64,000 nucleotides of DNA, taken from Enterococcus lacertideformus. GTDB lineage: Bacteria; Bacillota; Bacilli; Lactobacillales; Enterococcaceae. The notes under the pieces were generated by a model that worked only from the letters and a program-made list of their open reading frames with translations, searched no databases and had not been told where the DNA came from. The stretch is taken from contig JADAKE010000016.1 of the NCBI GenBank assembly GCA_015680865.1, positions 62,001-126,000 of the forward strand, read 5' to 3'. The stretch's first letter is position 1; each line of letters begins with the position of its first letter. Position numbers and translations under genes: made by a program. Positions 18,117 to 27,978 of the stretch are shown here, piece by piece.

Positions 18117-19535
18117 ATGAAAATCAATTGGATAGAAGAGGTGGAACAAAGAAAGGAAGCATTACTGAAAGACTTAAATGAATTGTTGAGTATCAATAGT
18201 GTACGAGACATCGAACATCAAACGAAATAATATCCTTTAGGACCCGTTCCAGCACTGGCTTTACAAAAAGTATTAGCATTTGGAAAAAGAGATGGATTTG
18301 AGATCAAGAATATTGATAATTTAGCAGGGCATATTGATTACGGCGATTCTAAAGCAGAGATGTTAGGAATTCTTGGACACGTGGATGTTGTCCCGCCAGG
18401 AGAGGGATGGGATACGAATCCATTTGAACCAGTGATCAAAGATGGTAAATTATTCGCCAGAGGTTCAAGTGATGATAAAGGTCCTTCTCTTGCTGCTTAT
18501 TATGGGATGAAGATGATCAAAGAGCTTCAACTTCCTATCACAAAAAAGATTCGATTTATTCTGGGAACGGATGAAGAGAGTGAATGGGTAGGGATCCATC
18601 GCTACATGGAACTCGAAGAAATGCCTAAATTTGGTTTTTCTCCTGATGCAGATTTCCCTATCATCAATGGGGAAAAAGGAATTCTTTCCTATGAATTGGT
18701 ATTTGAAGAAGTGACAGCAGAAACTTTCGATTTGACTTTAGAAAGTTTTGTTTCAGGATTACGTGCAAATATGGTACCAAGTGAAGCAACTGCTGTAGTG
18801 ACAATTAAAAATCAAGAACTAGCGAAACGATTAACGATTGAATTTAATGCCTATTTAAGCGAACATAAATTAAAAGGTCATGTGGAAGGAAACGAGACAT
18901 CGGCCTCTTTCACGGTTTATGGAAAAGCAGTGCATGCACAAGATCCAAGTCTAGGTTTGAATGCAGAGACGTATTTAGGCGCATTTTTAAAGCATTATTC
19001 ATTCGATAAGACAGCTTCTAATTATTTATCGGTGATTGCTAACTATCTTCATCTAGATTTCAATGGACGTCTGCTGAATGTGTATTTGGAAGACCAAGTA
19101 ATGGGAAGAGTAACGACGAGTGGGAATATCTTCCAGTATTTTGCTCAACAAGACAAAAAAATCATTCTTAATATCCGTCATCCTAAAGGGATCACAAAAG
19201 AGGAAATATTAGCAGAAATAAAAGAACTACTTTTACCATTTCATGTTTCTGTGAGTATCATCGGAGACGTTAAATTGCCACACTATGTTTCTGGAGAAGA
19301 CCCATTTATCCAAACGTTGTTACGTGTTTATGAAGAGCATACTGGAGAAATAGTACAAGAACGTACCATTGGTGGTGGCACGTACGGTAGGATTTTGGAA
19401 AAAGGATGTGCGTATGGAGCCCTTTTCCCAGGAAGAGAGAATGTTATGCATCAGCCAAATGAATACATGTATGTAGAAGATATTTTAAAAGCAACTGCGA
19501 TTTATGCCGATGCCATCTACCGTTTGGTGAAGTAA
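18117..19535 (+). pseudogene. pepV: Dipeptidase PepV with an early stop codon
   Basis: PepV is a cytoplasmic M20 zinc dipeptidase. The start ATG (AAGGAGG upstream) leads into a normal N-terminus, but codon 38 is TAA (18228-18230) in EHQTK*YPLGPVPAL, where the family usually has Glu (GAA to TAA). Everything after it is open: LGHVDVVPPGEGWDTNPF (zinc His and Asp), DDKGPSLAAYYGMKM, LGTDEESEW (catalytic Glu), and RTIGGGTYGRILEKG near the end. Re-initiation at ATG 18360 would lose the first 81 residues but keep the metal residues, so residual activity is conceivable. It is inserted between the two serine dehydratase subunit genes. Confidence 0.85.
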
Positions 19536-19597
19536 ATGATTTTTCTTCTTATGTCAATTTGTCAATAAAAGAAGAAATTTGAAAGGAGAACGATCAT

Positions 19598-20042
19598 ATG
19601 CTAACGATAGCTAAATTAATTACTAGTATAGCCTTGCTTCTGTGATGATCGACTTAGAAGCCAAAAAAGCGGACGAACAAGGAATGAAGTTTGGCAAGAA
19701 ATGGAGAAAAACCTTAAGACGATGAATGCTGTAGTAGAAAGAGGTCTATCTGGAGTAAAGTCTGTTACTAGTTTTACTGGTGGAGATGCAAAAAAATTAA
19801 ACAATTATCTAAAAATAACGACCGAAGTAAATTCTGCCATGGGAGCATCTCTTGCTTTGATGACAGCAGATATGGCTCTGGCTGGAATAACGAGTGTGAT
19901 TCTAGCTGATGAAGTCATACAGATTATGCACCAAATTAGAAAAAGAATGTCAACTATGTTTAAAGAAACAGCTGAAGGCGGGTTAGCTATTACTCCTACA
20001 GGATTAAAAATCATGGAACAATTATTCAACAATACTAAATAA
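19598..20042 (+). pseudogene. sdaAA: L-serine dehydratase alpha subunit with frameshifts and a large internal deletion
   Basis: ATG 19598 has a good RBS (GAAAGGAG) but stops early. Shifted frames give SVMIDLEAKKAD, then TRNEVWQEMEKNLKT... VVERGLSGVKSVTSFTGGDA. The text then jumps from ITTEVNSAMG straight to ASLALMTADMALAGITS near the C-terminus. In the intact family about 140-160 residues, including the iron-sulfur cysteines, lie between these. The join falls at two similar stretches (NAAMG and NAMGAS), so deletion between short repeats is likely. It ends normally near 20042. Confidence 0.85.
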
Positions 20043-20190
20043 AAATAAAGATAGGAATAAGTGGATCATACATGATGCAAGCCCAATGAACTGAATTAGC
20101 GAAATCAAATTTTGTATAGTCTTGAGTAATCTGCTAGGTCCATTGTTTGTGATTTATGGATGATTCATTCAGTTTAAAGGAGATAATTCA

Positions 20191-20580
20191 ATGAAAGAAG
20201 GCGTAAAAAAGAACCATTCAAGATTAGATAAACTATTGGACGGGGTTGAACGACTTGGAAACCGAGTGCCCCATCCAGCAATCATTTTCTTATTATTGAT
20301 AGTGTTTGTAATGATACTTTCTCAAGTATTTCAAATGATGGGGCAAGGTGCTACATATGAAATATTCAAAGCGGAATTAAATCAAATGGAACCAACAACA
20401 GTTCATGTGAAAAGTTTACTTAGTGGGGAAGGTATTCGTTTTATTTTAACTTCCACAGTAGCTAACTTGATGAGTTTCCAAGCACTTGGTGTGACACTTG
20501 TAGCGATGGTAGGTGTTGGTTTTGCTGAAGAAATAGGGTTAATTGGGGCAATGATTCGCAAGCTTGTCAAAAATGAATAG
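20191..20580 (+). pseudogene. AbgT-family transporter, truncated
   Basis: The first 129 residues of an AbgT-type (p-aminobenzoyl-glutamate) transporter, normally about 500 residues: RVPHPAIIFLLLIVFVMILS, SLLSGEGIRFILTSTVANLM, and LVAMVGVGFAEEIGLIGAMI. The reading ends at TAG 20578-20580 after RKLVKNE, where the family continues. The following 200 bp do not resemble AbgT, so the 3' three quarters have been deleted. RBS AAAGGAG. It closes the sdaAB-pepV-sdaAA cluster. Confidence 0.8.
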
Positions 20581-20666
20581 TATTTTTTTTTACGTATGTA
20601 CGCAAAAACAAGATAGAGGATCAATAAAAAAATAGGAACGCCAAAAACAAAATAAACGTTGAGCAT
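20403..20666 (-). CDS. Small membrane ORF running antisense into truncated abgT
   Basis: ATG 20666 on the minus strand follows AGAGGTGG and encodes one hydrophobic helix, YFVFGVPIFLLILYLVFAY, ending IRKKKYY at the deletion point (about 20580). Beyond that the frame runs antisense to abgT and is probably not native. It looks like a short single-helix protein of about 30 residues whose end was lost in the same deletion. Function unknown. Confidence 0.3.
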   Translation of the reverse strand: MLNVYFVFGVPIFLLILYLVFAYIRKKKYYSFLTSLRIIAPINPISSAKPTPTIATSVTPSAWKLIKLATVEVKIKRIPSPLSKLFT

Positions 20667-20796
20667 ACTAGCCACCTCTTTTTTGTTAATCATACTTCAA
20701 TTAATAGAAATTTAAAAATGATAACTCCAAAACTTGCGAATTTTACAATAGTCTTGATAAGATAGACTCGACCGTCAGGATAAAAGGGGGATTATC

Positions 20797-21940
20797 ATGG
20801 TTAGTTATATTGAGCCGATTCGCTTTGCACTTCTCGTTTTTCCATTTTTAGCATTAGCGTTTTCTTCGTTTTTTTTATTTATGAATATCGAAAATATGGT
20901 ACTTTTATTTTCTCAAGAGCAGTTATCTTGTATTCGTTTATTTTTTATTTATTATGTGCATATTTTTTGATTATATTACCATTGCCTACCAAAGAAGCTG
21001 TTGCTCAATTGACAACACCTAAAATGGAACTAAATTTGTTCGCATCATGGGAGAACTTTCGTGAGAACACCGTTTTAGTGCTGTCCAATCCAAGTACGTA
21101 TTTCCCAGCAATGAGACAAAGCGTTTTTCTGGAGCCAGTGTTCAATGTGTTGCTTTTATTGCCATTTGGAATCTATTTAAGATACTACTTTCGTCTTTCA
21201 TTTTTGAAAACAGTGAGCGCAAGTTTTTGTCTCTCTTTATTTTTTGAATTGACACAATTATCAGGTCTGTATTTTATTTATCTAGACCTTATCGCTTGTT
21301 TGATGTCAATGACTTAGTGACAAATACAATTGGTGGAGCATTAGGCTTTATCATGACACCTGTATTCACTTTTATGTTGCCTACAAGAGCACGCATGGAT
21401 GAAATTTCTTATCAAAAAGGAAAAACAGTCTCTTTGACAAGAAGGACGGTTGCGTATTTTATAGATTGGCTTTTTTTGGCGATTCTAACATTGATCATCG
21501 CTGTATCACTCCGATTAATATTTAAAAGCGGGGATGTTACTTCAAGTAATTGGTGGATCTTTATTGAAATATTACTTTATTTTATAGTAGTTTCATATTT
21601 AACAAATGGACTGACATTAGGAAAGAAAATTGTACGAATTCGAGTCGTTCAAGAAAATCGGGAACGAATTTCGTTTAAAGCTTTATTTATACGTTATAGT
21701 TATCTGTACTTTTTATTTTACGGCTTAGGCTGGTTTAATTAATTACTGCAACAAATCACGAATCATACGACAGGCGTTTTACAGGTTAGTGGATTATTTA
21801 TTAGTCTAGGTATTTTATTTGCACAATTTATTTTCGTGTTGAATCTTGTCTTGTCATTTCTCCGAAAAAAAAGAGTCTTATTTTACGAAAAAGCAAGCCA
21901 TACGCATATTATCAGTACAATTGAGGAAACAAAAAAATAA
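20797..21940 (+). pseudogene. VanZ/RDD-family membrane protein, broken in three places
   Basis: From ATG 20797 (AAGGGGG upstream) the protein MVSYIEPIRFALLVFPFLAL starts a VanZ-like membrane domain. A run of 8 T (20869-20876) shifts the frame; 9 T would restore YEYRKYGTF... ILYSFIFYLLCAYF. A one-base loss near 21275-21285 shifts it again before PYRLFDVNDLVTNTIGGALG. The RDD domain (RRTVAYFIDWLFLAILTLI) follows and meets TAA at 21740-21742. The same frame then runs on to TAA 21938-21940. About 380 codons in all, typical for VanZ-RDD fusions found in enterococci. The role of intact proteins is poorly known. Confidence 0.75.
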
Positions 21941-22002
21941 CTAGGTTGTTACTTCAAAAGAAGATCTTGCAATAAAAAGGGACAAGCAAATTACTTTAGT
22001 AT

Positions 22003-22012
22003 GTGGTATAAT
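22003..22012 (+). promoter_or_regulatory. Extended -10 promoter of cshB
   Basis: TGTGGTATAAT with the TG extension, about 38 bp before the cshB start. The -35 is poor, as expected for extended -10 promoters. Confidence 0.5.
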
Positions 22013-22049
22013 GCGAAAGTCGTGAAAAAGAAAGAGAAGAGGTTCCTAG

Positions 22050-23399
22050 ATGAGGAATTTTGAGCAATTACATTTTAAACCATATATAAATGATGCTTTA
22101 ATGGAAAAAGGATTTGACCAACCAACTGAAGTGCAAAAACGATTGATTCCCTTAATTAAAAAAGGAAAAAATATTATTGGTCAATCACAAACAGGTTCGG
22201 GTAAAACCCACACGTTTTTACTGCCTTTATTTCAGAAAATAGATGCAGGAAAAGAAGAAGTGCAGGTCGTTATTACCGCCCCTAGTCGTGAGCTAGCAAC
22301 ACAGATTTATGAAGCAGCTATTCAGATTGCTAAATTTTCGACCCCTGAAATCAGAGTAACAAATTTTGTGGGTGGGACAGATAAACAGCGTCAGCTTAAT
22401 CGTTTGAATCATCAACAACCACAGATCGTTGTGGGGACGCCAGGAAGAATCCTAGATATGATGAATGAACAAGCGCTAAAAATCTATACAGCTTTTGCAT
22501 TTGTGGTCGATGAAGCAGATATGACGTTGGATATGGGCTTTTTAAGTGAAGTGGATCAAATTGCTAGTCGTTTGCCTGAAAAACTACAATTTCTAGTATT
22601 TTCTGCAACTATTCCAGAAAAATTACGTCCATTTTTGCGTAAATACATGGAAAATCCGATAATTGAAGAAATTAAACCCAAAGCAGTTATTTCTGAAGAT
22701 ATTGAAAATTGGTTAATTTCTACTAAAGGAAAAGATAAAAATCGGATGATCTATCAACTCTTAACAATCGGTCATCCTTACCTTGCCATTGTGTTTGCGA
22801 ATACGAAACAGCACGTTGATGAAATTGCAGATTACTTGAAAAGTCAAGGGTTAAAAGTGGCGAAAATCCATGGCGATATTACACCAAGAGAAAGAAAACG
22901 TGTGATGCGTCAAGTCCAAAATTTAGAATATCAATATGTAGTTGCGACTGATCTAGCTGCTCGTGGTATCGATATTGAGGGGGTCTCTCATGTAATCAAC
23001 GCTGAGTTTCCAGAGGATTTAGACTTCTTCATTCATCGTGTTGGTCGAACGGGGCGTAATGGATTGAAGGGAACCGCGATTACTTTATACGCTCCAAGTG
23101 ATGAACAAGCCATAGACAGTATTGAAAAAATCGGTGTGACATTTGAACCTATGGAGATTAAAAATAGTGAGATCGTAAAAACGTATGATCGTAATCGCCG
23201 AACGAAACGTGAAAAATCAAAAGATACCCTTGATCCTACACTTATCGGTTTAGTTAAAAAGAAAAAGAAAAAAATTAAACCAGGATATAAAAAGAAAATT
23301 GATTGGGCGATTGCAGAAAAGAACAAAAAAGCACGTAAAATCGAACGCAGACAACAAACAAGAACTGCTAGAAAAAATAAAAAAAATTCAAGTAAGTAG
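22050..23399 (+). CDS. cshB: DEAD-box RNA helicase, CshB type
   Basis: An ATP-dependent RNA helicase used in cold adaptation, ribosome assembly or RNA decay. All core motifs are present: Q motif (GFDQPTEVQ), motif I SQTGSGKT, Ia PSRELA, Ib TPGRILD, II VDEAD, III SAT, V ATDLAARGIDIEG and VI HRVGRTGRNG. The C-terminal 75 residues are very lysine/arginine rich, which fits RNA binding. 449 aa matches CshB of Firmicutes. RBS AGAAGAGG. Intact, and flanked downstream by a dispersed hairpin repeat. Confidence 0.9.
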   Translation: MRNFEQLHFKPYINDALMEKGFDQPTEVQKRLIPLIKKGKNIIGQSQTGSGKTHTFLLPLFQKIDAGKEEVQVVITAPSRELATQIYEAAIQIAKFSTPEIRVTNFVGGTDKQRQLNRLNHQQPQIVVGTPGRILDMMNEQALKIYTAFAFVVDEADMTLDMGFLSEVDQIASRLPEKLQFLVFSATIPEKLRPFLRKYMENPIIEEIKPKAVISEDIENWLISTKGKDKNRMIYQLLTIGHPYLAIVFANTKQHVDEIADYLKSQGLKVAKIHGDITPRERKRVMRQVQNLEYQYVVATDLAARGIDIEGVSHVINAEFPEDLDFFIHRVGRTGRNGLKGTAITLYAPSDEQAIDSIEKIGVTFEPMEIKNSEIVKTYDRNRRTKREKSKDTLDPTLIGLVKKKKKKIKPGYKKKIDWAIAEKNKKARKIERRQQTRTARKNKKNSSK

Positions 23400-23408
23400 G
23401 TTGTTTGA

Positions 23409-23515
23409 AAATAGGCTGGGACAGAAGCTTATTTCTTGGAGTTGCTTCTGTTCCCGCCGTTTATCCGTATTTAGAGTGTGAAACAAAAGGAATCTTTACT
23501 TTTGTCCCTTACTCT
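23409..23515. repeat. Dispersed intergenic repeat, copy 1
   Basis: Begins ATAGGCTGGGACAGAAGC and contains CGCCGTTTATCCGTATTTAG, AGTGTGAAACAAAAGGAATC and TTTACTTTTGTCCC. The same blocks occur in reverse at 32519-32695 and, shortened, at 43258-43345. Internal complementarity (ACAGAAGC/GCTTCTGT; GAGTGTGAAACAAAAG against CTTTTGTCCCTTACTC) suggests hairpins. It probably also acts as a terminator between cshB and the convergent acetyltransferase gene. Confidence 0.75.
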
Positions 23516-23545
23516 TTACTGTTAGTTGTGTTTGAAAGATGCTAG

Positions 23546-23974
23546 TTAACACAAAGCTTTCTTCATTTCTACACAAGAAAGTCCATCTTCCAAAAATGGT
23601 TCTGAGAAAACTTGGTAACCTTGTTTTTGGTAGAAATCAATGGCAGTTGTTTCTGCAACCAGATAGCTTTCTTGCAATCCTTCTTCTATGGCTTTGTTTT
23701 CAGCTAAAGATAATAGATGACTGCCAAAACCTTGTTTGCGGTAGCCTTTTGCTACACAGAAACGATCAGGTTGGAAACAAGTATTGCTCTTTTTTTGGTA
23801 TCGTAAAGTGGCAACAGGTACATGATGATCCATTAAAAGAAAGTGATGATAAGAAGTATCTAACTCATCGAATTCTACCTCAGGTAAGATACCTTGTTCA
23901 ATTACAAATACCTCATAACGTAGATGAAAGCTTGCACCCAAAATCCATGATTGATTTCCAAAATATTCTTGCAT
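23546..23974 (-). CDS. GNAT-family N-acetyltransferase
   Basis: A 142-aa ElaA/YjcF-like acetyltransferase. The beta-strand pair HHFLLMDHHVPVATLRYQ is followed by the acetyl-CoA loop RFCVAKGYRKQGFGSHLLSL (Q/R-x-x-G-x-G/A pattern) and the C-terminal FYQKQGYQVFSEPFLEDG. The frame opens upstream to 24064, but AAAGGAG lies nine bases before ATG 23974, giving MQEYFGNQSW. Substrate unknown. Convergent with cshB. Intact. Confidence 0.8.
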   Translation of the reverse strand: MQEYFGNQSWILGASFHLRYEVFVIEQGILPEVEFDELDTSYHHFLLMDHHVPVATLRYQKKSNTCFQPDRFCVAKGYRKQGFGSHLLSLAENKAIEEGLQESYLVAETTAIDFYQKQGYQVFSEPFLEDGLSCVEMKKALC

Positions 23975-24074
23975 TGTTCGTTCTCCTTTAAACAAATGAT
24001 ACTTAAAAGAATCATACCAAATATTAATAGATAACAAAATAATGAATAGAATGAAATAAAACACCTGAGCGATA

Positions 24075-24103
24075 TTGACATAACAAAATAGAATACGTAT
24101 ACT
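24075..24103 (+). promoter_or_regulatory. Sigma-A promoter for the alaS leader
   Basis: TTGACA (24075-24080), 17 bp, TATACT (24098-24103): a near-perfect housekeeping promoter, giving a leader of about 240 nt before alaS. Confidence 0.8.
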
Positions 24104-24109
24104 TGTAAA

Positions 24110-24325
24110 GTACTAAAAGGATATGGTTTGTTTAAACAAGACTTACAGAAAATTCTTTCTAGGCTGAAAAAAGAATAGTTGAAGAATCAAACTGCTCCCT
24201 TTTTTATTGATAGAAATATCAACGCGACTCAGCGTTAGCGAGTTTAAGAGGTAATGATTATACATCATTGCAACCAAGGTGGTACCGCGAGTTTTCGTCC
24301 TTGGCTGTAACGGTGTTTTTTTGTC
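24110..24325 (+). promoter_or_regulatory. T-box leader of alaS
   Basis: The T-box signature AAGGTGGTACCGCG is at 24276-24289. It is followed by CGTCCTTGG (which can pair with CCAAGG at 24274-24279) and a run of seven T at 24316-24322. Such leaders bind uncharged tRNA and let transcription continue when the cognate amino acid is short. The upstream ~150 nt should hold stem I with an alanine specifier codon; I could not place it with confidence by eye. The alaS gene directly downstream supports alanine specificity. Confidence 0.85.
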
Positions 24326-24353
24326 GTTTAAAATAGAGAAAGAAGGTAATGAA

Positions 24354-26996
24354 ATGAAGCAATTAAGCAGTGCACAAGTTAGACAAATGTTTTTAGATTT
24401 TTTTCAATCAAAAGGACACACGATTGAACCCAGTGCCTCATTAGTTCCAGTGAATGATCCAACATTATTATGGATCAATTCGGGTGTTGCTACTTTAAAG
24501 AAATACTTTGATGGTTCTGTCGTACCAGAAAATCCAAGGATCACGAATGCACAAAAATCAATTCGTACAAATGATATTGAAAATGTCGGAAAAACAGCAC
24601 GTCATCATACTATGTTTGAAATGCTAGGGAACTTCTCTATTGGGGATTATTTTAAAAATGAAGCAATACATTGGGCCTGGGAATTTTTAACTAGTCCAGA
24701 ATGGATGGCATTTGATCCTGAAAAATTATATGTAACGGTTTATCCAAAAGATACAGAAGCAAAACGTATCTGGCATGAAGAAGTGGGATTGCCACTTGAG
24801 CATATCGTTGATGTTGAAGATAATTTTTGGGATATCGGCGCAGGACCTTGTGGACCAGATACAGAAATTTTTTATGATCGTGGAGAAGCGTATAATGATT
24901 TAGCTGAAGATGATCCAGAAAACTATCCTGGCGGCGAGAATGAAAGATATCTAGAAATCTGGAATCTTGTATTTTCTGAATTTAACCATAAGTCTGACCA
25001 TACCTTTGAACCATTGCCTCATAAAAATATTGATACGGGCATGGGACTTGAACGAATGGTTTCAATCGTGCAAGATGCGCCAACAAACTTTGAAACGGAT
25101 TTATTTTTACCAATCATCCATGATGTTGAAAAATTAAGTAAACAAGTCAAATACGGTGAAGATCCTGTGACTGATATTTCTTATAAAGTCATTGCAGATC
25201 ATATCCGTGCCTTGTCTTTTGCCATTGGAGATGGCGCTTTACCTTCAAATGAAGGTCGTGGGTACGTTCTTCGTCGTTTACTGCGTCGCGCAGTCATGCA
25301 TGGAAAAAAATTAGGCATTGAGAAAGCTTTCCTATATGAGCTTGTCATGGTAGTTGGTGAAATCATGGTGAGCTATTATCCTGAAGTACTTCAACAACAA
25401 GAATTTATTGAAAAAGTAGTTCGTACGGAAGAAGAACGTTTCAATGAAACTATCAATGAAGGTTTGGAAATTTTGAATCAAGTGATTGCTGATGTGAAAA
25501 AAGCCAACGGAACCATTCTTTCTGGTAAAGATATTTTTAAATTATACGATACTTATGGTTTCCCAGTGGAACTAACAGAGGAAGTAGCAGAAGATGAAGG
25601 GTTGAAAGTCGATCATGTAGGCTTTGAAAAAGAGATGGAAGCACAAAGACAACGTGCTCGTTCTGCACGTAGTACAGAAAAATCCATGGTAGTCCAATCT
25701 GCACTATTAACAGACATCAAAGTTGAAAGTAGATTTATTGGGTATGATCAGGTAGAGTCAGATAGTGAACTACTAGTTATTATCAAAGAGGAAACATTGG
25801 TCAGTGAATTAGCTGAAGGTCAAGCGCAATTGATCTTTGACCAAACACCATTTTATGCTGATATGGGTGGTCAAGTTGCTGATCGAGGTTGGATCATTGA
25901 TTCTTCTGGTGAAACAGTTGCTAACGTTACGGATGTAAAAAAAGCGCCTAACGGACAATTTATGCATACGGTTGAAATTCTTTCGCCAATAAAAGAAGGA
26001 AAAACATACCACTTGTTAATTGATGTACCAATGAGAAATCGAATCATCAAAAACCATACAGCTACTCATTTATTGCACAAAGCATTAAAAGAGGTACTAG
26101 GTGAACATGCAAATCAAGCTGGATCACTGGTTTCTCCAGAACACTTGCGTTTTGACTTTACGCATTTTGGACAAATCACAGCAGATGAACTAGTGAAGAT
26201 GGAACGAATCGTCAACGAAAAAATTTGGGAAGCTATTCCAGTTGAAACAGTTGAAACAGATATTGACACAGCTAAAAATATGGGAGCTATGGCTTTATTT
26301 GGTGAAAAATATGGAAGTGAAGTGCGAGTAGTCAATGTTGGTGGCTGGTCAATCGAACTGTGTGGAGGAACACACGTTTCAAATACTGAAAATATCGGTA
26401 TCTTCAAAATTGTTTCTGAATCTGGTATTGGCGCAGGGGTACGACGTATTGAAGCAGTCACAAGTAAAGAAGCCTATGAATTATTAGAATCAGAAGAGAA
26501 ACAATTAAAAGAAGTAGCGACGATAGTAAAATCACCTCAATTAAAAGAAGTAGTGTCTAAAACGGAACAATTGCAACAACAGTTAAGGGATCTACAAAAA
26601 GAAAATGAGCAATTAGCAAGCAAATTAGCTAATCAACAGGATGATGATGTGTTTAAAAATGTGGATACAGTCAATGGAAAAACCATTATTACTGCACAAG
26701 TAAAAGTAAAAGATATGAATCAATTACGTCAACTAGCGGATCAATGGAAACAAAAAGCAATCTCTGATATCCTGGTTTTAGCTAATGAACAAGAAGGAAA
26801 AGTAAGCTTGCTTGTTGCGATGACAAAAGAAGCAAATGCTTCAGGCTTGAAAGCTGGAGATTTGATCAAGGCAATCGCACCTAAAGTCGGCGGTGGTGGG
26901 GGTGGACGCCCTGACATGGCACAAGCTGGCGGTAAAAATCCTGCAGGGATCTCTGATGCTTTAGTAGAAGCTAAAACTTGGTTAGAAATCCAATAA
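24354..26996 (+). CDS. alaS: Alanyl-tRNA synthetase
   Basis: Charges tRNA-Ala. Start: an upstream in-frame ATG (24279) lies inside the T-box, so ATG 24354 (GAAGGTAATGAA upstream; [20 protein letters not shown]) is the real one, giving 880 aa as usual. Domains in order: class II catalytic core (1-~250, with [18 protein letters not shown] and GMGLERM), tRNA recognition, editing domain with HTATHLLH and CGGTH zinc motifs, coiled coil (about 720-775), and C-Ala with [15 protein letters not shown]. Controlled by the T-box upstream. Intact. Confidence 0.97.
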   Translation: MKQLSSAQVRQMFLDFFQSKGHTIEPSASLVPVNDPTLLWINSGVATLKKYFDGSVVPENPRITNAQKSIRTNDIENVGKTARHHTMFEMLGNFSIGDYFKNEAIHWAWEFLTSPEWMAFDPEKLYVTVYPKDTEAKRIWHEEVGLPLEHIVDVEDNFWDIGAGPCGPDTEIFYDRGEAYNDLAEDDPENYPGGENERYLEIWNLVFSEFNHKSDHTFEPLPHKNIDTGMGLERMVSIVQDAPTNFETDLFLPIIHDVEKLSKQVKYGEDPVTDISYKVIADHIRALSFAIGDGALPSNEGRGYVLRRLLRRAVMHGKKLGIEKAFLYELVMVVGEIMVSYYPEVLQQQEFIEKVVRTEEERFNETINEGLEILNQVIADVKKANGTILSGKDIFKLYDTYGFPVELTEEVAEDEGLKVDHVGFEKEMEAQRQRARSARSTEKSMVVQSALLTDIKVESRFIGYDQVESDSELLVIIKEETLVSELAEGQAQLIFDQTPFYADMGGQVADRGWIIDSSGETVANVTDVKKAPNGQFMHTVEILSPIKEGKTYHLLIDVPMRNRIIKNHTATHLLHKALKEVLGEHANQAGSLVSPEHLRFDFTHFGQITADELVKMERIVNEKIWEAIPVETVETDIDTAKNMGAMALFGEKYGSEVRVVNVGGWSIELCGGTHVSNTENIGIFKIVSESGIGAGVRRIEAVTSKEAYELLESEEKQLKEVATIVKSPQLKEVVSKTEQLQQQLRDLQKENEQLASKLANQQDDDVFKNVDTVNGKTIITAQVKVKDMNQLRQLADQWKQKAISDILVLANEQEGKVSLLVAMTKEANASGLKAGDLIKAIAPKVGGGGGGRPDMAQAGGKNPAGISDALVEAKTWLEIQ

Positions 26997-27077
26997 TTTT
27001 TTCTTGCTTTTTATGGAAAAATAGTTAAGTATAGAAAACTACTCTTTCTAAAATTTAGATATACGTTCCGTGCATTT

Positions 27078-27124
27078 ATCGGATTAGTTGTTTTTTTAAA
27101 GTAAGCTTTAAGCCGATTTTTTTC
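27078..27124 (+). terminator. Terminator after alaS
   Basis: ATCGG...CCGAT with an inner TTAAAG/CTTTAA stem, followed by seven T. A second short hairpin, CCAATTTTT/AAAAATTGG, follows at 27138-27159. Confidence 0.6.
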
Positions 27125-27219
27125 GAAAGTGGATTTTCCAATTTTTCGAAAAAAATTGGCTTATTTTAATCATTAATGACCTAAAAAAATTTAACAATAG
27201 ACATGTTTTAAAAGAGTAG

Positions 27220-27339
27220 AAAAATTTGTTGCTTCATCCATAAAGTGCGACCCAATATTCGGAAGCTAATGGCACCTGTTTTACAAGAGAAACTACCCCT
27301 ACATAGGAGCGATTAGTTGACAAAACAACAAATTTTTTT
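27220..27339 (+). promoter_or_regulatory. Structured leader before an ECF transporter gene (possible riboswitch or attenuator)
   Basis: AAAAATTTGTTG (27220-27231) pairs perfectly over 12 bp with CAACAAATTTTT (27326-27337) and ends in a T-run, closing a 94-nt domain that itself has short complementary segments (GTGC/GCAC, GTTT/AAAC, CCT/AGG). It ends 30 bp before the start of the ECF subunit gene. The sequence does not match the consensus of TPP, FMN, THF, preQ1, purine, lysine or T-box elements as I know them. Confidence 0.45.
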
Positions 27340-27368
27340 ACGATTAGAAGAAAGGGAGGCGTTAAAAA

Positions 27369-27968
27369 ATGAATAGTAAAAATAAAACATTTCGCTTAGT
27401 ACTTCGTGCGATTCTTTTAGCAATTATCATTGTCCAAGCGATGGTTCCTTGGTTGGGATTTATTCCTTTAGGTTTTATTAGTTTGACGATCATTCATATT
27501 ACTGTAATTGTAGCTGCAGTGGTTTTAGGACCAAAAGATGGTATGATAATTGGCTTGTTTTGGGGAGTTGCAACGATTATTAGAGCTTATGCTATGCCTA
27601 CCACGCCGTTTGACACGCTTGTATTCACTAATCCCATCATTTCAGTTGTTCCGCGTGTCTTAGTAGGTCTTGTTGCAGGGATCGTTTTTCATTGGATCTA
27701 TCGACGCTATCATTCTGTTGTTGTAGGCTCCGTCTTTGCAGGTATATTTGGTTCGGTAGTTAATACAGTATTAGTTTTAGGATTTATGGGATTGTTTTAT
27801 ACTGGAGCGACAGCGAGTGCTTATGGGGTGGATGCTTCTCTTTTGTTTAAAACGTTAACAGGAATCGCAGCAATTAATGGGATACCAGAGGCAATTGGAG
27901 CAGGTGTAATTACCCCTCTTATCGTGAAAGCTCTATTTGCAGCTACCCCGCTTAAACCAGTAAGTTAA
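27369..27968 (+). CDS. ECF transporter substrate-binding (S) subunit
   Basis: A 199-aa integral membrane protein with about six hydrophobic helices, typical of energy-coupling-factor S components that bring in vitamins with a shared EcfAAT module. Signature segments are IIVQAMVPWLGFIPLGFIS, HITVIVAAVVLGPKDGMIIG and VVPRVLVGLVAGIVF. The PKDG loop and overall pattern resemble pantothenate-type S subunits, but I cannot assign the vitamin with confidence. RBS AAGGGAGG. Likely controlled by the structured leader upstream. Intact. Confidence 0.75.
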   Translation: MNSKNKTFRLVLRAILLAIIIVQAMVPWLGFIPLGFISLTIIHITVIVAAVVLGPKDGMIIGLFWGVATIIRAYAMPTTPFDTLVFTNPIISVVPRVLVGLVAGIVFHWIYRRYHSVVVGSVFAGIFGSVVNTVLVLGFMGLFYTGATASAYGVDASLLFKTLTGIAAINGIPEAIGAGVITPLIVKALFAATPLKPVS

Positions 27969-27978
27969 GAGAGAAAAA

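Noticed and set aside
20797-21940. Two separate small membrane genes in place of one VanZ/RDD pseudogene
   Set aside because: The pieces join into one protein of family-typical length and order, and the inner pieces lack ribosome sites.
27232-27325. Known riboswitch (TPP, FMN, THF, preQ1) before the ECF gene
   Set aside because: None of the conserved core strings of these classes is present by eye; reported instead as unassigned structure.
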